The notes below the pieces were generated by a model. That model saw only the letters and a program-made list of their open reading frames with translations. It had not been told where the DNA came from and searched no databases. Positions 8,906 to 20,485 of a DNA stretch of 64,000 nt are shown here, one piece after another. The stretch comes from K189A clade bacterium (GTDB lineage: Bacteria > Pseudomonadota > Gammaproteobacteria > Pseudomonadales > Azotimanducaceae). The position numbers were made by a program, and so were the translations under genes. The first letter of the stretch is position 1. Each line of letters begins with the position of its first letter. The stretch spans positions 1 to 64,000 of the forward strand of contig CABZTD010000004.1 of the NCBI GenBank assembly GCA_902528515.1, in the 5' to 3' direction.

Positions 8906-9061
8906 CTACTTGATTTTGCCTTCTTTGTAGATCACGTGCTTTCGGACGACAGGATCGTACTTTTTGATCTCCATTTTGTCCGGCGTGTTCTTTTTGTTTT
9001 TGTCTGTGGTGTAGTAATGGCCTGTGCCAGCACTCGAAACCAATTTGATCTTTTCTCGCAT
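8906..9061 (-). CDS. rpmG: 50S ribosomal protein L33
   Basis: The 51-residue product starts [19 protein letters not shown] and ends with a lysine-rich tail (VIYKEGKIK), the standard length and sequence of bacterial L33. It has no CxxC zinc pairs, so it is the zinc-independent form. It lies 39 bases downstream of rpmB on the same strand, the usual rpmB-rpmG pair, and four bases before mutM. Confidence 0.95.
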   Translation of the reverse strand: MREKIKLVSSAGTGHYYTTDKNKKNTPDKMEIKKYDPVVRKHVIYKEGKIK

Positions 9062-9100
9062 GACTTATCTCCCTGTGTGTGGCGAAGCTAGCTTGGCGAT

Positions 9101-9337
9101 CTAAACTTTGTGCCCGGCAGCGCGAACGTCTTTAAGCACCTCATCGATGCCTTTCTTATCGATAATGCGCATTCCGTTCGAAGAAACGCGCAGCTTCACA
9201 TAGCGTTTCTCTGTCTCCACCCAAAAACGATGGCTGTGCAGGTTCGGCAGAAATCGGCGTCGCGTCTTGTTCACAGCATGGCTGACGTTGTTCCCAGCCA
9301 TTGGGCGTTTGCCTGTTACTTGGCATACTTTGGACAT
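9101..9337 (-). CDS. rpmB: 50S ribosomal protein L28
   Basis: The 78-residue product begins [21 protein letters not shown] and contains [15 protein letters not shown], both typical for L28, at the normal length. Only one cysteine is in the N-terminal motif, so this is the zinc-free form. First gene of an rpmB-rpmG pair, downstream of the radC remnant on the same strand. Confidence 0.96.
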   Translation of the reverse strand: MSKVCQVTGKRPMAGNNVSHAVNKTRRRFLPNLHSHRFWVETEKRYVKLRVSSNGMRIIDKKGIDEVLKDVRAAGHKV

Positions 9338-9412
9338 ATTCGGCGTCCCAAAAAATTTGAGGCGCGTTTATACCAAAGTGGCCCTATCAGGGCAACAAAG
9401 GTTGTGCTGGGC

Positions 9413-10144
9413 TCAAAGCAAACCCCTCAGCTGAAGCGATACCCTTGTGTTGGCACCCACCACCACATGATCGAGCGGCGGTATTTCCGCCCGTTCGAGA
9501 AGGTCAAAAAGTGAGCGCGTCACCCCAATGTCTGCCTGACTGGGTTCCACGTTCCCAGCCAGGTAATTGTGACAAACAAGCAGCGCAGCTGCGTTTACTT
9601 CGAGCCCACGTTTCAACACTTCGCGGGCGTGCAAATGGGTGCGGTCAATGGATCCTCGAAACAAAATCTCTAGGGCAATATGTTCATATTTGGCGTTGAG
9701 AAACAAACACCCGAACACCTCTTAACCCAAATGCCCCAAACGCTTGCTTGGGAGCCTGGCGACGGCCACAGGCTTGTCGAAGCATTGCTTGCGTTTCGAC
9801 TGGATTTCCGTTTCTTTGACGCTGAGTTCATTTATTGCCTTTAGCCGCGCCGCCTTGGCAGGACCCAAATTACGGACTGCTAGCAGCGACTTGATGGGCG
9901 CGGCCAACAGTGCATGAACGCTCCCAAACTCTTTCTGCATCCGCTGCGAGAGCAAAACCGCATTTTCGCAGGGTAATCCGCTGGCGAGGCATTGGGCTAG
10001 CAGCTCGGCAGTTGACATCTGTGCAGCCCCATAGCGAACCAGTCTGGTTCGCGGCTGCTCGCCCTCCAGCCAGTTAGCAATTACGCTGATCACCGCTTCA
10101 ATGTTACCCTTGCCACGTAAATCATCGGGGTTTTTCGTAGTCAT
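9413..10144 (-). pseudogene. radC: radC pseudogene (nonsense mutation, JAMM motif lost)
   Basis: RadC proteins have an N-terminal helix-hairpin-helix region and a C-terminal JAMM metalloprotease-like domain. Here the N-terminal part (GEQPRTRLVRYGAAQMSTAELLA, then RNLGPAKAARLKA) and the C-terminal part (EVFGCLFLNAKYEH, then EPSQADIGVTRSL) are in the same frame but separated by one TAA at 9722-9724, just before the conserved EVFG. A CAA-to-TAA change would explain it. The zinc-binding HNHPSG has become HNYLAG, so the active site is also lost. Position between rpmB and coaBC is the normal radC place. A start at 10144 was assumed. Confidence 0.85.
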
Positions 10145-10237
10145 ACACTTTCCTTGAGTTAGGTAACGTCGTGAAAAGCGCTCCCTACAGGGACCCGATG
10201 CCGCTTTTTGTTTGTGCATTACACAGAGGTATGGGCA

Positions 10238-11479
10238 ATGCCCGAACAATCGGATCTATCAGGTCAAAATATTCTGTTGGGAATCACTGGCGGAATTGCC
10301 GCCTACAAAACGCCAATGCTTGTGCGCCAACTCGTCGAGGCTGGTGCGAATATTCAGGTATTGATGAGCGAAAATGCCCATCGTTTTGTGACCTCGACGA
10401 CACTTCAAGCCGTCAGCGGCAATCCTGTGCGGGACGACTTGTGGGATCCAGCGGCAGAAGCTGCCATGGGGCATATCGAACTGGCACGATGGGCGGACCA
10501 AATTCTTATCGCTCCCGCGACGGCAAATGCAATCGCGAGACTTGCAGCGGGCGATGCCTCTAATCTGCTGTATACCCTATGTCTGGCGAGCACCGCACCC
10601 ATCAGCCTTGCGCCGGCCATGAACCAGCAGATGTTTCAACATCCAGCCGTGCAGCGAAATCTTGCCACACTGACCGCTGATGGCTGTCGCGTAATTGGCC
10701 CAGAGAGCGGAGATCAGGCCTGCGGTGATCAGGGTCCAGGACGCATGACCGAGCCAGAAGACCTCGTCCTCGCCTTGGCGCAAACCAAACAGACCCGGGC
10801 GGAATCAAGGGGTCCTCTCTCCGGTCGCACTGTGATCGTAACCACAGGCCCTACCCGCGAGGCCATTGACCCAGTACGCTATATCAGCAATCACAGCTCA
10901 GGGCTGCAGGGGATGGCGATCGCCGACGCCGCCAGGCAGGCTGGGGCAGACGTAATTTTGGTAGCGGGCCCAGGGGTGGCTGAGTCATCCCCAGATATGC
11001 AGCGCATTAACGTAATCAGTGCCCAAGAAATGCATGCCAAGGTGCAGGAGCACCTCGCTGCGGCAGATATCTTCATAGGTGTCGCCGCGGTTGCGGACTA
11101 TCGCCCTGCGAACCCAGAGAAGCAAAAGATCAAGCGTCATCTCAAAGCTAACGAAGACGTAAAGCTCTCGCTAATAGAGAATCCCGACATCATCGCCAGC
11201 GTTGTTAGAGCCAAACAGGCCAAAGTCGTCGTTGGCTTTGCGGCTGAGACCCACGACACCTTACAAAGCGCTCGCGACAAACGTATTCGCAAGGGACTAG
11301 ACGCCATTGTGGTGAACGACGTCTCTAATAGAAGCATTGGGTTCAACAGCCGCGACAATGAGGTGACGCTTATTCACGAGGGTGGAGAAATCCACTTTGG
11401 CAAACAGTCGAAAACAGCCATCGCTCAACAGGTTATGGAGCAAGTGGTTGAACTCTTCGCAGCAAAAATCGAACTTTGA
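10238..11479 (+). CDS. coaBC: Bifunctional phosphopantothenoylcysteine decarboxylase/synthetase CoaBC
   Basis: Adds cysteine to 4'-phosphopantothenate (CoaB) and decarboxylates the product (CoaC). The 413-residue product has the FMN-binding GITGGIAAYK, PAMN, and the CoaC cysteine motif ACGDQGPGRM, followed by the CoaB domain with TTGPTREAIDPVRYISN and the lysine motif KIKR. The ATG at 10238 was chosen over a start at 10208 because it begins just before the flavodoxin-like fold. Divergent from the radC remnant; algC follows after 39 bases with no dut gene between. Confidence 0.95.
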   Translation: MPEQSDLSGQNILLGITGGIAAYKTPMLVRQLVEAGANIQVLMSENAHRFVTSTTLQAVSGNPVRDDLWDPAAEAAMGHIELARWADQILIAPATANAIARLAAGDASNLLYTLCLASTAPISLAPAMNQQMFQHPAVQRNLATLTADGCRVIGPESGDQACGDQGPGRMTEPEDLVLALAQTKQTRAESRGPLSGRTVIVTTGPTREAIDPVRYISNHSSGLQGMAIADAARQAGADVILVAGPGVAESSPDMQRINVISAQEMHAKVQEHLAAADIFIGVAAVADYRPANPEKQKIKRHLKANEDVKLSLIENPDIIASVVRAKQAKVVVGFAAETHDTLQSARDKRIRKGLDAIVVNDVSNRSIGFNSRDNEVTLIHEGGEIHFGKQSKTAIAQQVMEQVVELFAAKIEL

Positions 11480-11518
11480 ATTGCACCACTGACAAAAATT
11501 TAAAAGGCTAACAGCACA

Positions 11519-12910
11519 ATGAACGAGACTGCGCCACACGCCACCATTGATACTGGCATTTTTCGCGCTTACGACATTCGAGGCATCACGACTGAAAATC
11601 TGACCGAAAAAGTGGCGTACTGGATTGGCCGCAGCTTTGCGACTGAAGCCCTTGCTCAGCAGCAAAGTACCGCTGTGATCGGTCGAGACGGCAGGCTCTC
11701 CAGCCCGGGTCTTGAAGCGTCGCTCACCCGCGGGCTTTGCGACGGGGGTTTGGACGTAATCAGTGTCGGCTTGGTGCCGACGCCACTTCTGTACTTTGCG
11801 ACTTATGAGCTGCAAACCGGAACCGGCATCATGATCACCGGCAGTCACAACCCGCCCGAATACAACGGCCTAAAAATGATGATTGGCGGTGTGACCTTGG
11901 CCGAGGGGCGAATACAGGCCCTGCTGCGGAATCTGCAGAACAATACGCTGAGCCAGGGCACTGGCAGCGCATCAGAACAGGATGTTATCGCCGCCTATAC
12001 CCAAAAACTGTTGCCCGCCTGCAAGCTTGATCGACAGTTAAATGTGGTGGTCGACTGCGGCAACGGGGTGGCAGGCGTTATCGCGCCTGACATCATTAAA
12101 GCCTTGGGCTGCCAGGTAACGCCCCTCTACTGTGAAGTAGACGGTAATTTTCCGAACCACCACCCGGACCCAGCCGAACCCGAAAACCTCGAAGATGTAA
12201 TCAACCGGGTCAGAGAAGTTAGCGCGGACGTGGGTCTCGCCTTTGACGGTGACGGCGACCGCTTGGGCGTGGTCACGCCAAAAGGAGAGATTATCTGGCC
12301 AGACAAGCTAATGATGCTCTTTGCCGAAGACATTTGCGCCCGACACCCTGCCGAGACCGTGATTTTTGATGTGAAGTGCAGTCGATACCTGCCCAAGGTC
12401 ATCCGCGAAGCTGGCGGCGAACCGCTGATGTGGAAAACCGGGCACTCCCATATCAAGGCCAAGATCAAAGAAACACAGTCACCGTTGGCCGGCGAGTTTA
12501 GCGGCCATCTCTGTATCGTCGAAAACTGGTACGACTTTGATGACGCAATATTCTCTGCTGGGCGACTGCTGCAATTGCTTAGCCAAACTGCTGCCTGTGC
12601 GGACGAGTGCTTTGCCAAATACCCCGTGACCGTGGCTACGCCAGAGATCAAGATTCAGACCAGCGAAGAACACAAATTCGTGGTTATGCAAAAGCTGGCG
12701 GAGGTGGGGGATTTTGGCAGTGGGGAAATGACTCAAATTGACGGGATCCGCGTGGATTTCGACAACGGCTGGGGGCTGATACGTCCCTCGAACACCAGCC
12801 CGGTGCTATCGCTGCGCTTTGAGGCAGACAGCGAGAAGGATCTACAGCAGATTCAGAACCTGTTCCAGACTCAGCTACGCAAAGTAGACAGCTCTCTGGC
12901 ATTTCTATGA
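11519..12910 (+). CDS. algC: Phosphomannomutase/phosphoglucomutase AlgC
   Basis: Interconverts hexose 6- and 1-phosphates, feeding GDP-mannose, LPS core and exopolysaccharide synthesis. The 463-residue product has the substrate motif FRAYDIRG, the phosphoserine loop TGSHNPPEYNG, the metal loop DGDGDR, the sugar-binding GEFSGH and the C-terminal phosphate-binding RPSNTSPVL. Normal length for Pseudomonas-type AlgC. It lies between coaBC and argB. Confidence 0.95.
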   Translation: MNETAPHATIDTGIFRAYDIRGITTENLTEKVAYWIGRSFATEALAQQQSTAVIGRDGRLSSPGLEASLTRGLCDGGLDVISVGLVPTPLLYFATYELQTGTGIMITGSHNPPEYNGLKMMIGGVTLAEGRIQALLRNLQNNTLSQGTGSASEQDVIAAYTQKLLPACKLDRQLNVVVDCGNGVAGVIAPDIIKALGCQVTPLYCEVDGNFPNHHPDPAEPENLEDVINRVREVSADVGLAFDGDGDRLGVVTPKGEIIWPDKLMMLFAEDICARHPAETVIFDVKCSRYLPKVIREAGGEPLMWKTGHSHIKAKIKETQSPLAGEFSGHLCIVENWYDFDDAIFSAGRLLQLLSQTAACADECFAKYPVTVATPEIKIQTSEEHKFVVMQKLAEVGDFGSGEMTQIDGIRVDFDNGWGLIRPSNTSPVLSLRFEADSEKDLQQIQNLFQTQLRKVDSSLAFL

Positions 12911-14468
<1,558 letters not shown>

Positions 14469-14486
14469 ACCTAAGCTATAAAGAAC

Positions 14487-15128
14487 CTATAAAACACAGT
14501 ACTGCCGGGTATAGTCGCGCATCGCCTGTAAAACATCGGACTCGGCATCCATCTTCTGCAGGTAGCCAATCACGTCAGCGACGTTGGCGATGCTGACCAC
14601 GGGGGAAGCCAGCTCCTGTGCTAGGCCCGCCACCGCAGTTTGTCCGGCATCAGCCATCACCTCGGCACGATCTAGCGCAACTACAACACCTGCAATGGCC
14701 GAATCCTGTGAACGAACCAACTCAGCTGCACCGCGTATGGCCTTACCTGAGGTAAGCACGTCATCTAGCATTAGAACCCGACCAGCGACAGGCGCTCCTA
14801 CCAGCGTCCCGCCCTCGCCATGATCCTTGGCCTCCTTGCGGTTGTAAGCCACCCCCACGTCGACACCCCGTCTCGCGAGGGCCAGAGAGGTGGCAACGGC
14901 AATAGGAATGCCTTTGTAGGCAGGCCCGAAAATCAGATCAAATTCAATGCCCGATTGCAGGACCGCGTCAGCGTATGCGGCCCCAAGCCGCGCGTAGGCC
15001 GCACCAGAAGAGACCGAGCCAAGATTGAAGAAGTACGGGCTTTGGCGCCCAGAATTTAATTTGAAAGTGCCGAACTTCAGCACATCTTGGTCGACAAGAA
15101 ACTCAATAAAGCTTTGCTTGTATGTCAT
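14487..15128 (-). CDS. pyrE: Orotate phosphoribosyltransferase PyrE
   Basis: Makes OMP from orotate and PRPP in pyrimidine synthesis. The 213-residue product has the substrate segment LNSGRQSPYFFN, FGPAYKGIPIAV, and the PRPP-binding loop VLMLDDVLTSGKA. The start at ATG 15128 (MTYKQSFIEFL) gives the usual length. It lies 39 bases downstream of rph on the same strand and ends 18 bases from the end of slmA; no terminator hairpin is evident in that short gap. Confidence 0.95.
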   Translation of the reverse strand: MTYKQSFIEFLVDQDVLKFGTFKLNSGRQSPYFFNLGSVSSGAAYARLGAAYADAVLQSGIEFDLIFGPAYKGIPIAVATSLALARRGVDVGVAYNRKEAKDHGEGGTLVGAPVAGRVLMLDDVLTSGKAIRGAAELVRSQDSAIAGVVVALDRAEVMADAGQTAVAGLAQELASPVVSIANVADVIGYLQKMDAESDVLQAMRDYTRQYCVL

Positions 15129-15167
15129 AAAGGTTTCTCTCGATCTTTGCGGTGATTATCGCCAGCG

Positions 15168-15881
15168 TTAATTCCCCAGCATGTATTCTGCCAAGGCCGT
15201 CTGTTGCAGCTGCAATAGCTCCTCGGTGCCTTTTTCTGCTAACTCGATCAGCGACGCCAGTTCTGTCTTGGTGAAGGGAGCGGCTTCCCCGGTGCCCTGT
15301 AGCTCAATAAAACCCTCACCAAGACGCACCACATTCATGTCGGTTTCAGCTTTTGAATCCTCGGCATAGTCGAGGTCGAGTACCGGTGTACCCTGGTAAA
15401 TTCCCACGCTCACCGAAGAAACAAAACCGACCAGAGCATCTCCTGCAGGAATGCTTCGCACTGCATCGGCCAAGGCCAGAGCACCTCCAGTGATCGACGC
15501 TGTGCGAGTTCCCCCGTCTGCTTGAATCACGTCACAGTCAATGCGGATGGTTCGTTCGCCGATTTTTTTCATATCGACCATTGCGCGCAATGATCGGCCA
15601 ATAAGCCGTTGAATTTCCACAGTCCGACCGCTTTGTTTTCCCCGAGCGGCTTCACGATCATTACGGCTATTCGTTGCCCCTGGAAGCATTCCGTATTCTG
15701 CTGTTACCCATCCCTCACCGCGACCGCGTAAGAAACCTGGCACCGAGTTCTCAACAGATGCGGTGCATATCACCTTGGTATCGCCAAACTCTACCAGCAC
15801 CGAACCAGCCGCATGCTTTGTGAACTGGCGGGTAAAGCGAATCTGTCTCAACTCGTCGTTGGCTCGGCCGCTGGGTCTCAT
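15168..15881 (-). CDS. rph: Ribonuclease PH
   Basis: Phosphorolytic 3'-5' exoribonuclease that trims tRNA 3' ends. The 237-residue product begins [18 protein letters not shown] and contains the RNase PH motifs [20 protein letters not shown], and [13 protein letters not shown]. The C-terminus ([11 protein letters not shown]) is intact, unlike the truncated E. coli K-12 gene. Transcribed toward pyrE; the yicC remnant lies divergently upstream, the usual rph/yicC arrangement. Confidence 0.95.
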   Translation of the reverse strand: MRPSGRANDELRQIRFTRQFTKHAAGSVLVEFGDTKVICTASVENSVPGFLRGRGEGWVTAEYGMLPGATNSRNDREAARGKQSGRTVEIQRLIGRSLRAMVDMKKIGERTIRIDCDVIQADGGTRTASITGGALALADAVRSIPAGDALVGFVSSVSVGIYQGTPVLDLDYAEDSKAETDMNVVRLGEGFIELQGTGEAAPFTKTELASLIELAEKGTEELLQLQQTALAEYMLGN

Positions 15882-16059
15882 AGGGGCTTCCTTTTTTGTT
15901 GAGTGTCACAGCGAGAGATCTTATAAACCAGATCGAACTGGGACGTATCAAGAGGCTGTATCATTACCTGGACAGCTCCCGCACCGTATGTAAGTTCGCG
16001 TAACGACACAATAGATAAGCCGCAAATTTTTGCTTGTGCGGGCCGCTGCCGGGCGCTGC

Positions 16060-16613
16060 CACCATGATTGAGCCAAAGACGCCAAAAACAGTACCGCTCA
16101 AACAAAATCAGCTCCTGGGATGGCTGAGCTTGCTAAAGCTTTTAGCGACGATGTGAAGCGGCCTAGCGATGGCCACCGCCAGACTCTTTGAGCGAGGTTT
16201 AGACAGGCTTATCGCCGCTCGCGCTGAGAGAAGCAATGAATTGCAGGCTGTCGTGCTCCTAGCATTAGACAATGTGGACGCTCAGATTCAGCAGCCCTAT
16301 TCCCAGCTTAAACCCTATTGGCCAGAAAGCGACAGAAAAATTAGGACCGCGACGACGAAGTTACGATAAAAGTTGAGCTTAAGCGCTTGGCCCAAGCCGT
16401 TGTGCCGCCGGCGCAAAAAGGTGAAATCCGCAAGGAACTTGATCTATCGCGCGTTTTGTCGCTCGGGCGCCGATTAGAATTTCTGACACAATAGCTAAAT
16501 CGCGAGGGGATTACCTTAGGCGAAAAATCGATATGCAAAGAATCATCACTGACTCGATCCAGCTCAGGGTATTAATCGAACAAATCGCCTAGCAGGTACA
16601 AAACATCGAATGA
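16060..16613 (+). pseudogene. yicC: yicC pseudogene (multiple stops and frameshifts)
   Basis: YicC-family endoribonucleases end in a very conserved GRRLDFLMQEFNREANTLGSKS ... LKVLIEQMREQIQNIE. Pieces are found here in three frames: a middle part around 16110-16290 (ARLFERGLDRLIAARAE, then ELQAVVLLALDNVDAQIQ) with a TGA at 16154; then, after a shift near 16369, LGRRLEFLTQ-stop-LNREGITLGEKS with a TAG at 16492; then, after a shift near 16533, LRVLIEQIA-stop-QVQNIE with a TAG at 16590. The N-terminal third is not recognisable. The place between rph and gmk is the normal yicC position, so this is a decayed resident gene. Confidence 0.88.
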
Positions 16614-16780
16614 GATTGGTAACGATCTTCGCACTCACGATGGAGCGACTGGGCATTCCAAGATGGCCTCGATACAATTGGAAGACGCATACGCTCACGC
16701 TCATGCGACTCAACAGTTTTCGCTCCGCGAAAACAGAGGATAAGGCGAATTCGTTAGTCAGAAGAATACTCAAAAACACT

Positions 16781-17398
16781 ATGCACACTGGCAATCTCTT
16801 TCTTGTATCAGCGCCATCAGGTGCCGGCAAAACATCCATCGTTAACGCGGCGCTCACTGCCGATGAACAGCTTGTAGTATCTGTAAGCCACACTACTCGA
16901 CCCGCCAGAGGCGGTGAGGTTGATGGTAAAAACTACCACTTCGTCAGCGACGAGATGTTTTCGCAAATGATCGAAAATGCCGAATTTTTGGAACAAGCGA
17001 ATGTGTTCGACAACCGCTATGGCACCTCCAAAGCCGAAGTCGCCAACAAACGCGATCAGGGCCGAGACGTAATTCTCGAAATTGATTGGCAGGGTGCGCA
17101 GCAAGTTCGCGAAACAATGCCCCAGGCGATAAGCATCTTTATTTTACCGCCCTCTGTAGATGCCCTGGCTGCTAGATTGACTTCTCGGGGCGAGGATACT
17201 AGGGAAAGTATTGAGAAACGTCTTGGCGAAGCTAAGCTCGATATCTCCCAAGCTGAACACTTTGATTATCTGGTGGTCAACGAGGATTTTGACCAAGCAG
17301 TGCAAGACTTTATTGCAATTGTGCGCGCAGCGCGCCTGCAAACAAAAGTGCAGGTGCGGCATCCGTCGATCAAAAGACTAGTGCACGCAGATGAATAA
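16781..17398 (+). CDS. gmk: Guanylate kinase
   Basis: Converts GMP to GDP. The 205-residue product begins MHTGNLFLVSAPSGAGKTSI with the P-loop, has the GMP-binding SHTTRPARGGEVDGKNYHFV and the lid region RGEDTRESIEKRL. The frame is open back to 16610 within the yicC remnant, but the ATG at 16781 matches the family start. rpoZ follows after 74 bases. Confidence 0.95.
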   Translation: MHTGNLFLVSAPSGAGKTSIVNAALTADEQLVVSVSHTTRPARGGEVDGKNYHFVSDEMFSQMIENAEFLEQANVFDNRYGTSKAEVANKRDQGRDVILEIDWQGAQQVRETMPQAISIFILPPSVDALAARLTSRGEDTRESIEKRLGEAKLDISQAEHFDYLVVNEDFDQAVQDFIAIVRAARLQTKVQVRHPSIKRLVHADE

Positions 17399-17472
17399 AG
17401 ATCAGCGATCTTGTACTTGTTTTTGGCTGCCTGTATTCTGGATTCGTTCCCTGTATCTAGTGCGAGTATGCC

Positions 17473-17769
17473 ATGGCACGTATTACCGTTGAAGATTGCT
17501 TAGTTCATGTGGATAACCGGTTTGACTTGGTCATGCTAGCAAGCCGGCGTGCACGAGCGCTGAGAAACTACAATACGCAAGCACTTGTTGACGAGGAAAA
17601 TGACAAGCCAACGGTAATTGCCCTGAGAGAGATTGCAAAAGGCGTGATGAGCCACGAACTGCTGGACAGCCAAGAAATCTCACCAGACGACGAAGAGGTC
17701 AACACAGATTTTAGCGTCTCATATTTGAGCGCTGGTCCGCTTGGAGACGATGAGCCTGCAGCAGACTGA
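17473..17769 (+). CDS. rpoZ: RNA polymerase omega subunit RpoZ
   Basis: Stabilises the beta' subunit and contributes to a ppGpp site on RNA polymerase. The 98-residue product begins [30 protein letters not shown] and contains [15 protein letters not shown], the omega core. The C-terminus is acidic. The spoT start lies inside its last 20 bases, the conserved gmk-rpoZ-spoT cluster. Confidence 0.96.
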   Translation: MARITVEDCLVHVDNRFDLVMLASRRARALRNYNTQALVDEENDKPTVIALREIAKGVMSHELLDSQEISPDDEEVNTDFSVSYLSAGPLGDDEPAAD

Positions 17770-19948
17770 GGCCCAGCAAGAGTCGTACTTTGTCGCCCAG
17801 CTGGCGGCTGAGGCCAAACGACCTGATGTCGCGGCCCCAGCCACCATTGATTCTTTAATTTCCAAACTGTCCTACCTCAAAGAAGAGGAAATTGACCTCG
17901 TCAGAGCCGCCCACGAATACGCGCGAAAGGCCCATGACGGGCAAACCCGCCGTACCGGCCACGCGTACATCACGCACCCGATGGCCGTGGCAGAGATCTT
18001 GGCTAACATGAATTTGGATCATCAGTCACTAATGGCTGCACTACTGCACGACGTGATCGAGGATAGTGAGGTCAACCGATCTGGGTTAAGTGAGATATTC
18101 GGCTCTTCCGTGGCGGATTTGGTGGATGGAGTTTCCAAGCTAAGCAAAATCTTTGCTAGCCGAGACGAGGCCCAAGCCGAGAATTTTCAGAAAATGGCCA
18201 TGGCCATGGCCAAAGATATTCGCGTAATTATAGTCAAAATGGCAGATCGGCTGCATAACATGCGAACCATCGGTGTTATGTCTGATGCTCAGCGCAAACG
18301 TATCGCACGCGAAACCATTGATTTCTATGCCCCCATCGCCAACCGCCTTGGCGTTCAGATGATCAAAAGCGAACTCGAAGAGTTGGCTTTTCGCGCGCTC
18401 TATCCATTTCGATCTCAACGCATAGCGCAGGCGGTGATCGACGCGCGGGGCAATCGTAAGGCCATGGTGGAAGAGGTACAAACCGCCATTATCGCGGCGT
18501 TAAATCGCGAGGGTATCGTTGCGGAGGTTATTGGTCGGCAAAAAAATGTCTACTCGATTTATCGCAAAATGAAGACCCAACACAAGTCTTTCGCGGAAAT
18601 CATGGATGTCTTCGGATTCCGCATTATTGTGGATCAGGCAGACGCATGTTACCGAGCACTAGGAATCGTGCATGGTCTGTATAGTCCGGTGGTCGCGCGA
18701 TTTAAAGACTATATTGCAATTCCCAAGGTGAACGGGTACCAGTCATTGCACACCACACTTATGGGCCCCCAGGGTGCGCCAATTGAGGTGCAAATTCGCA
18801 CCAAGCAACAGCACGCGGTCGCAGAAAACGGCATTGCCGGTCATTGGCTGTATCACTCGAATACTGAATTTGAATCCAGTCAACAGCGCGCTCGACGATG
18901 GGTTTCCGATCTAATGGAACTGCAGAGTCGCGCGGGCAACCCAATGGAATTTATTGAGAGCCTCAAGATCGATCTATTCCCCGATGAGGTCTATGTTTTT
19001 ACACCCAAAGGGAAAATCCTTGAGCTGCCCCGAGGCGCCAGCGCCGTGGACTTTGCCTACTGCGTGCACACCGACATTGGCAACCAATGCATGAGCTGCC
19101 GAGTCGATGGACAACTCTCGCCTCTGTCTCAACAGCTGCAGAGCGGGCAACAGGTCGAAATCATTACGGCCCCGGACAGCACGCCAAGTCCTGCTTGGCT
19201 GAACTTCGCTGTGACCTCAAAGGCGCGCTCGGCGATTCGCAGCGAATTGAAGCATCAGCAGGCGGGCCAATCGATTACTCTTGGCCGCAAACTTCTCAAT
19301 CGCGTGCTTGGCGCTGCCAATACCAGCATTAATGACTTGGATTTCCGGCGTCTTCGTAGGGTCTTTGGCGAACTTGGCGTACGCAAACTGGATGAGCTAC
19401 TGCAAAGTATTGGGAACGGCAATGTCTCAGCGCACCTTGCGGCGCAGAAACTTTTAGCCGCAGACAATCCCGAGTACCAGGCTATTGCCGTAGAGAGTGC
19501 GGGCGCCGTAACCATCGCAGGAGGCGAAGGCTTGGTGGTCAGCTATGGGCGCTGCTGCGGCCCTATACCCGGTGATCATATTGTTGGCCACATGACTCCT
19601 GGCAAAGGCTTCGTAGTGCATGTAGAAACCTGCAACAACCTAAACGAGGTGCGCCGCCGCACCCCCCACGAGATTACGCCTGCGCGCTGGACCTCCGATG
19701 TAGAGGACGAATTTCAAACCATGTTGCGCGTCAATGTAAAGCGTCGCAAAGGCATCATGGCGGAAATTGCCGCTGAGATATCCTCCTCCGATGCCGGTAT
19801 GGAGAGCATTAACATTGAGGAACGCAGCGCGGATATCAGTACCGTCGACGTGGGCATTACTGTGCGTAATCGCGATCATTTGGCCATGCTCATGCGGCGA
19901 CTTCGGCGCAATGCTACGGTGATCAATGCGGTAAGGCGCTTTAGCTAA
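17750..19948 (+). CDS. spoT: Bifunctional (p)ppGpp synthase/hydrolase SpoT
   Basis: Makes and degrades the alarmone (p)ppGpp. The 732-residue product has an HD hydrolase domain with intact HDVIED, the synthetase domain ([15 protein letters not shown]), a TGS domain ([22 protein letters not shown]), the zinc-finger/helical region with RCCGPIPGD, and a C-terminal ACT domain. The intact HD motif separates it from RelA. The ATG at 17750 was chosen; a TTG at 17741 would add three residues. It overlaps rpoZ by 20 bases, so translation is probably coupled. Confidence 0.95.
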   Translation: MSLQQTEAQQESYFVAQLAAEAKRPDVAAPATIDSLISKLSYLKEEEIDLVRAAHEYARKAHDGQTRRTGHAYITHPMAVAEILANMNLDHQSLMAALLHDVIEDSEVNRSGLSEIFGSSVADLVDGVSKLSKIFASRDEAQAENFQKMAMAMAKDIRVIIVKMADRLHNMRTIGVMSDAQRKRIARETIDFYAPIANRLGVQMIKSELEELAFRALYPFRSQRIAQAVIDARGNRKAMVEEVQTAIIAALNREGIVAEVIGRQKNVYSIYRKMKTQHKSFAEIMDVFGFRIIVDQADACYRALGIVHGLYSPVVARFKDYIAIPKVNGYQSLHTTLMGPQGAPIEVQIRTKQQHAVAENGIAGHWLYHSNTEFESSQQRARRWVSDLMELQSRAGNPMEFIESLKIDLFPDEVYVFTPKGKILELPRGASAVDFAYCVHTDIGNQCMSCRVDGQLSPLSQQLQSGQQVEIITAPDSTPSPAWLNFAVTSKARSAIRSELKHQQAGQSITLGRKLLNRVLGAANTSINDLDFRRLRRVFGELGVRKLDELLQSIGNGNVSAHLAAQKLLAADNPEYQAIAVESAGAVTIAGGEGLVVSYGRCCGPIPGDHIVGHMTPGKGFVVHVETCNNLNEVRRRTPHEITPARWTSDVEDEFQTMLRVNVKRRKGIMAEIAAEISSSDAGMESINIEERSADISTVDVGITVRNRDHLAMLMRRLRRNATVINAVRRFS

Positions 19949-20019
19949 GCGACCGCGTAAAATCACACCGATCAAGATCAACCAAACCGTCATTTCAGTG
20001 AGCTGAGGCAATCCTATAC

Positions 20020-20445
20020 ATGATCTTTTCAAAACACTCGGCGAAAACAAGAGAAACGATCCATACGCCCCGGGCACCCAGTGCAATTGGTACCTATTCT
20101 CAGGCGGTAAAGGTCACGACCGGCACCCTGGTTTTCATTTCTGGACAGATCCCGCTCGTACCGAATCCAGATCCGTCACAAATGGCAATGGTAAGCGACG
20201 ACTTCGTCGACCAAGCACATCAGGTTTTTAAGAATCTAGGCGAAGTAGCAGAGGCCGCGGGCGGCGCGCTTAGCGATAGCGCCAAACTCACAATATATCT
20301 CACCGACCTCAACCGATTCGCGACGGTCAACGAGATCATGGCGCAATACATGAGTGAACCTTATCCGGCCAGAGCGGCCGTCGAAGTTTCTGCACTGCCC
20401 AAGGGTGCGCAAATTGAGATCGATGCAATTTTGGTGCTGAACTGA
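20020..20445 (+). CDS. ridA: Reactive enamine/imine deaminase RidA
   Basis: Hydrolyses reactive 2-aminoacrylate and related imines, protecting PLP enzymes. The 141-residue product has TPRAPSAIGTYSQAV, FISGQIPL, the arginine-containing YPARAAVEVSALPKGAQIEIDAIL, the catalytic-site region of the YjgF/RidA family. About ten residues precede the usual N-terminus; no strong ribosome site decides the start. It follows spoT as in many Gammaproteobacteria, with recG next. Confidence 0.92.
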   Translation: MIFSKHSAKTRETIHTPRAPSAIGTYSQAVKVTTGTLVFISGQIPLVPNPDPSQMAMVSDDFVDQAHQVFKNLGEVAEAAGGALSDSAKLTIYLTDLNRFATVNEIMAQYMSEPYPARAAVEVSALPKGAQIEIDAILVLN

Positions 20446-20485
20446 TGGCCACCGCCGCAGCAAGAAACGACTAGTCGCAGAGCAT

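Noticed and set aside
11297-11848. 183-codon minus-strand frame over coaBC and algC
   Set aside because: It is antisense to the conserved coding sequence of two clear genes.
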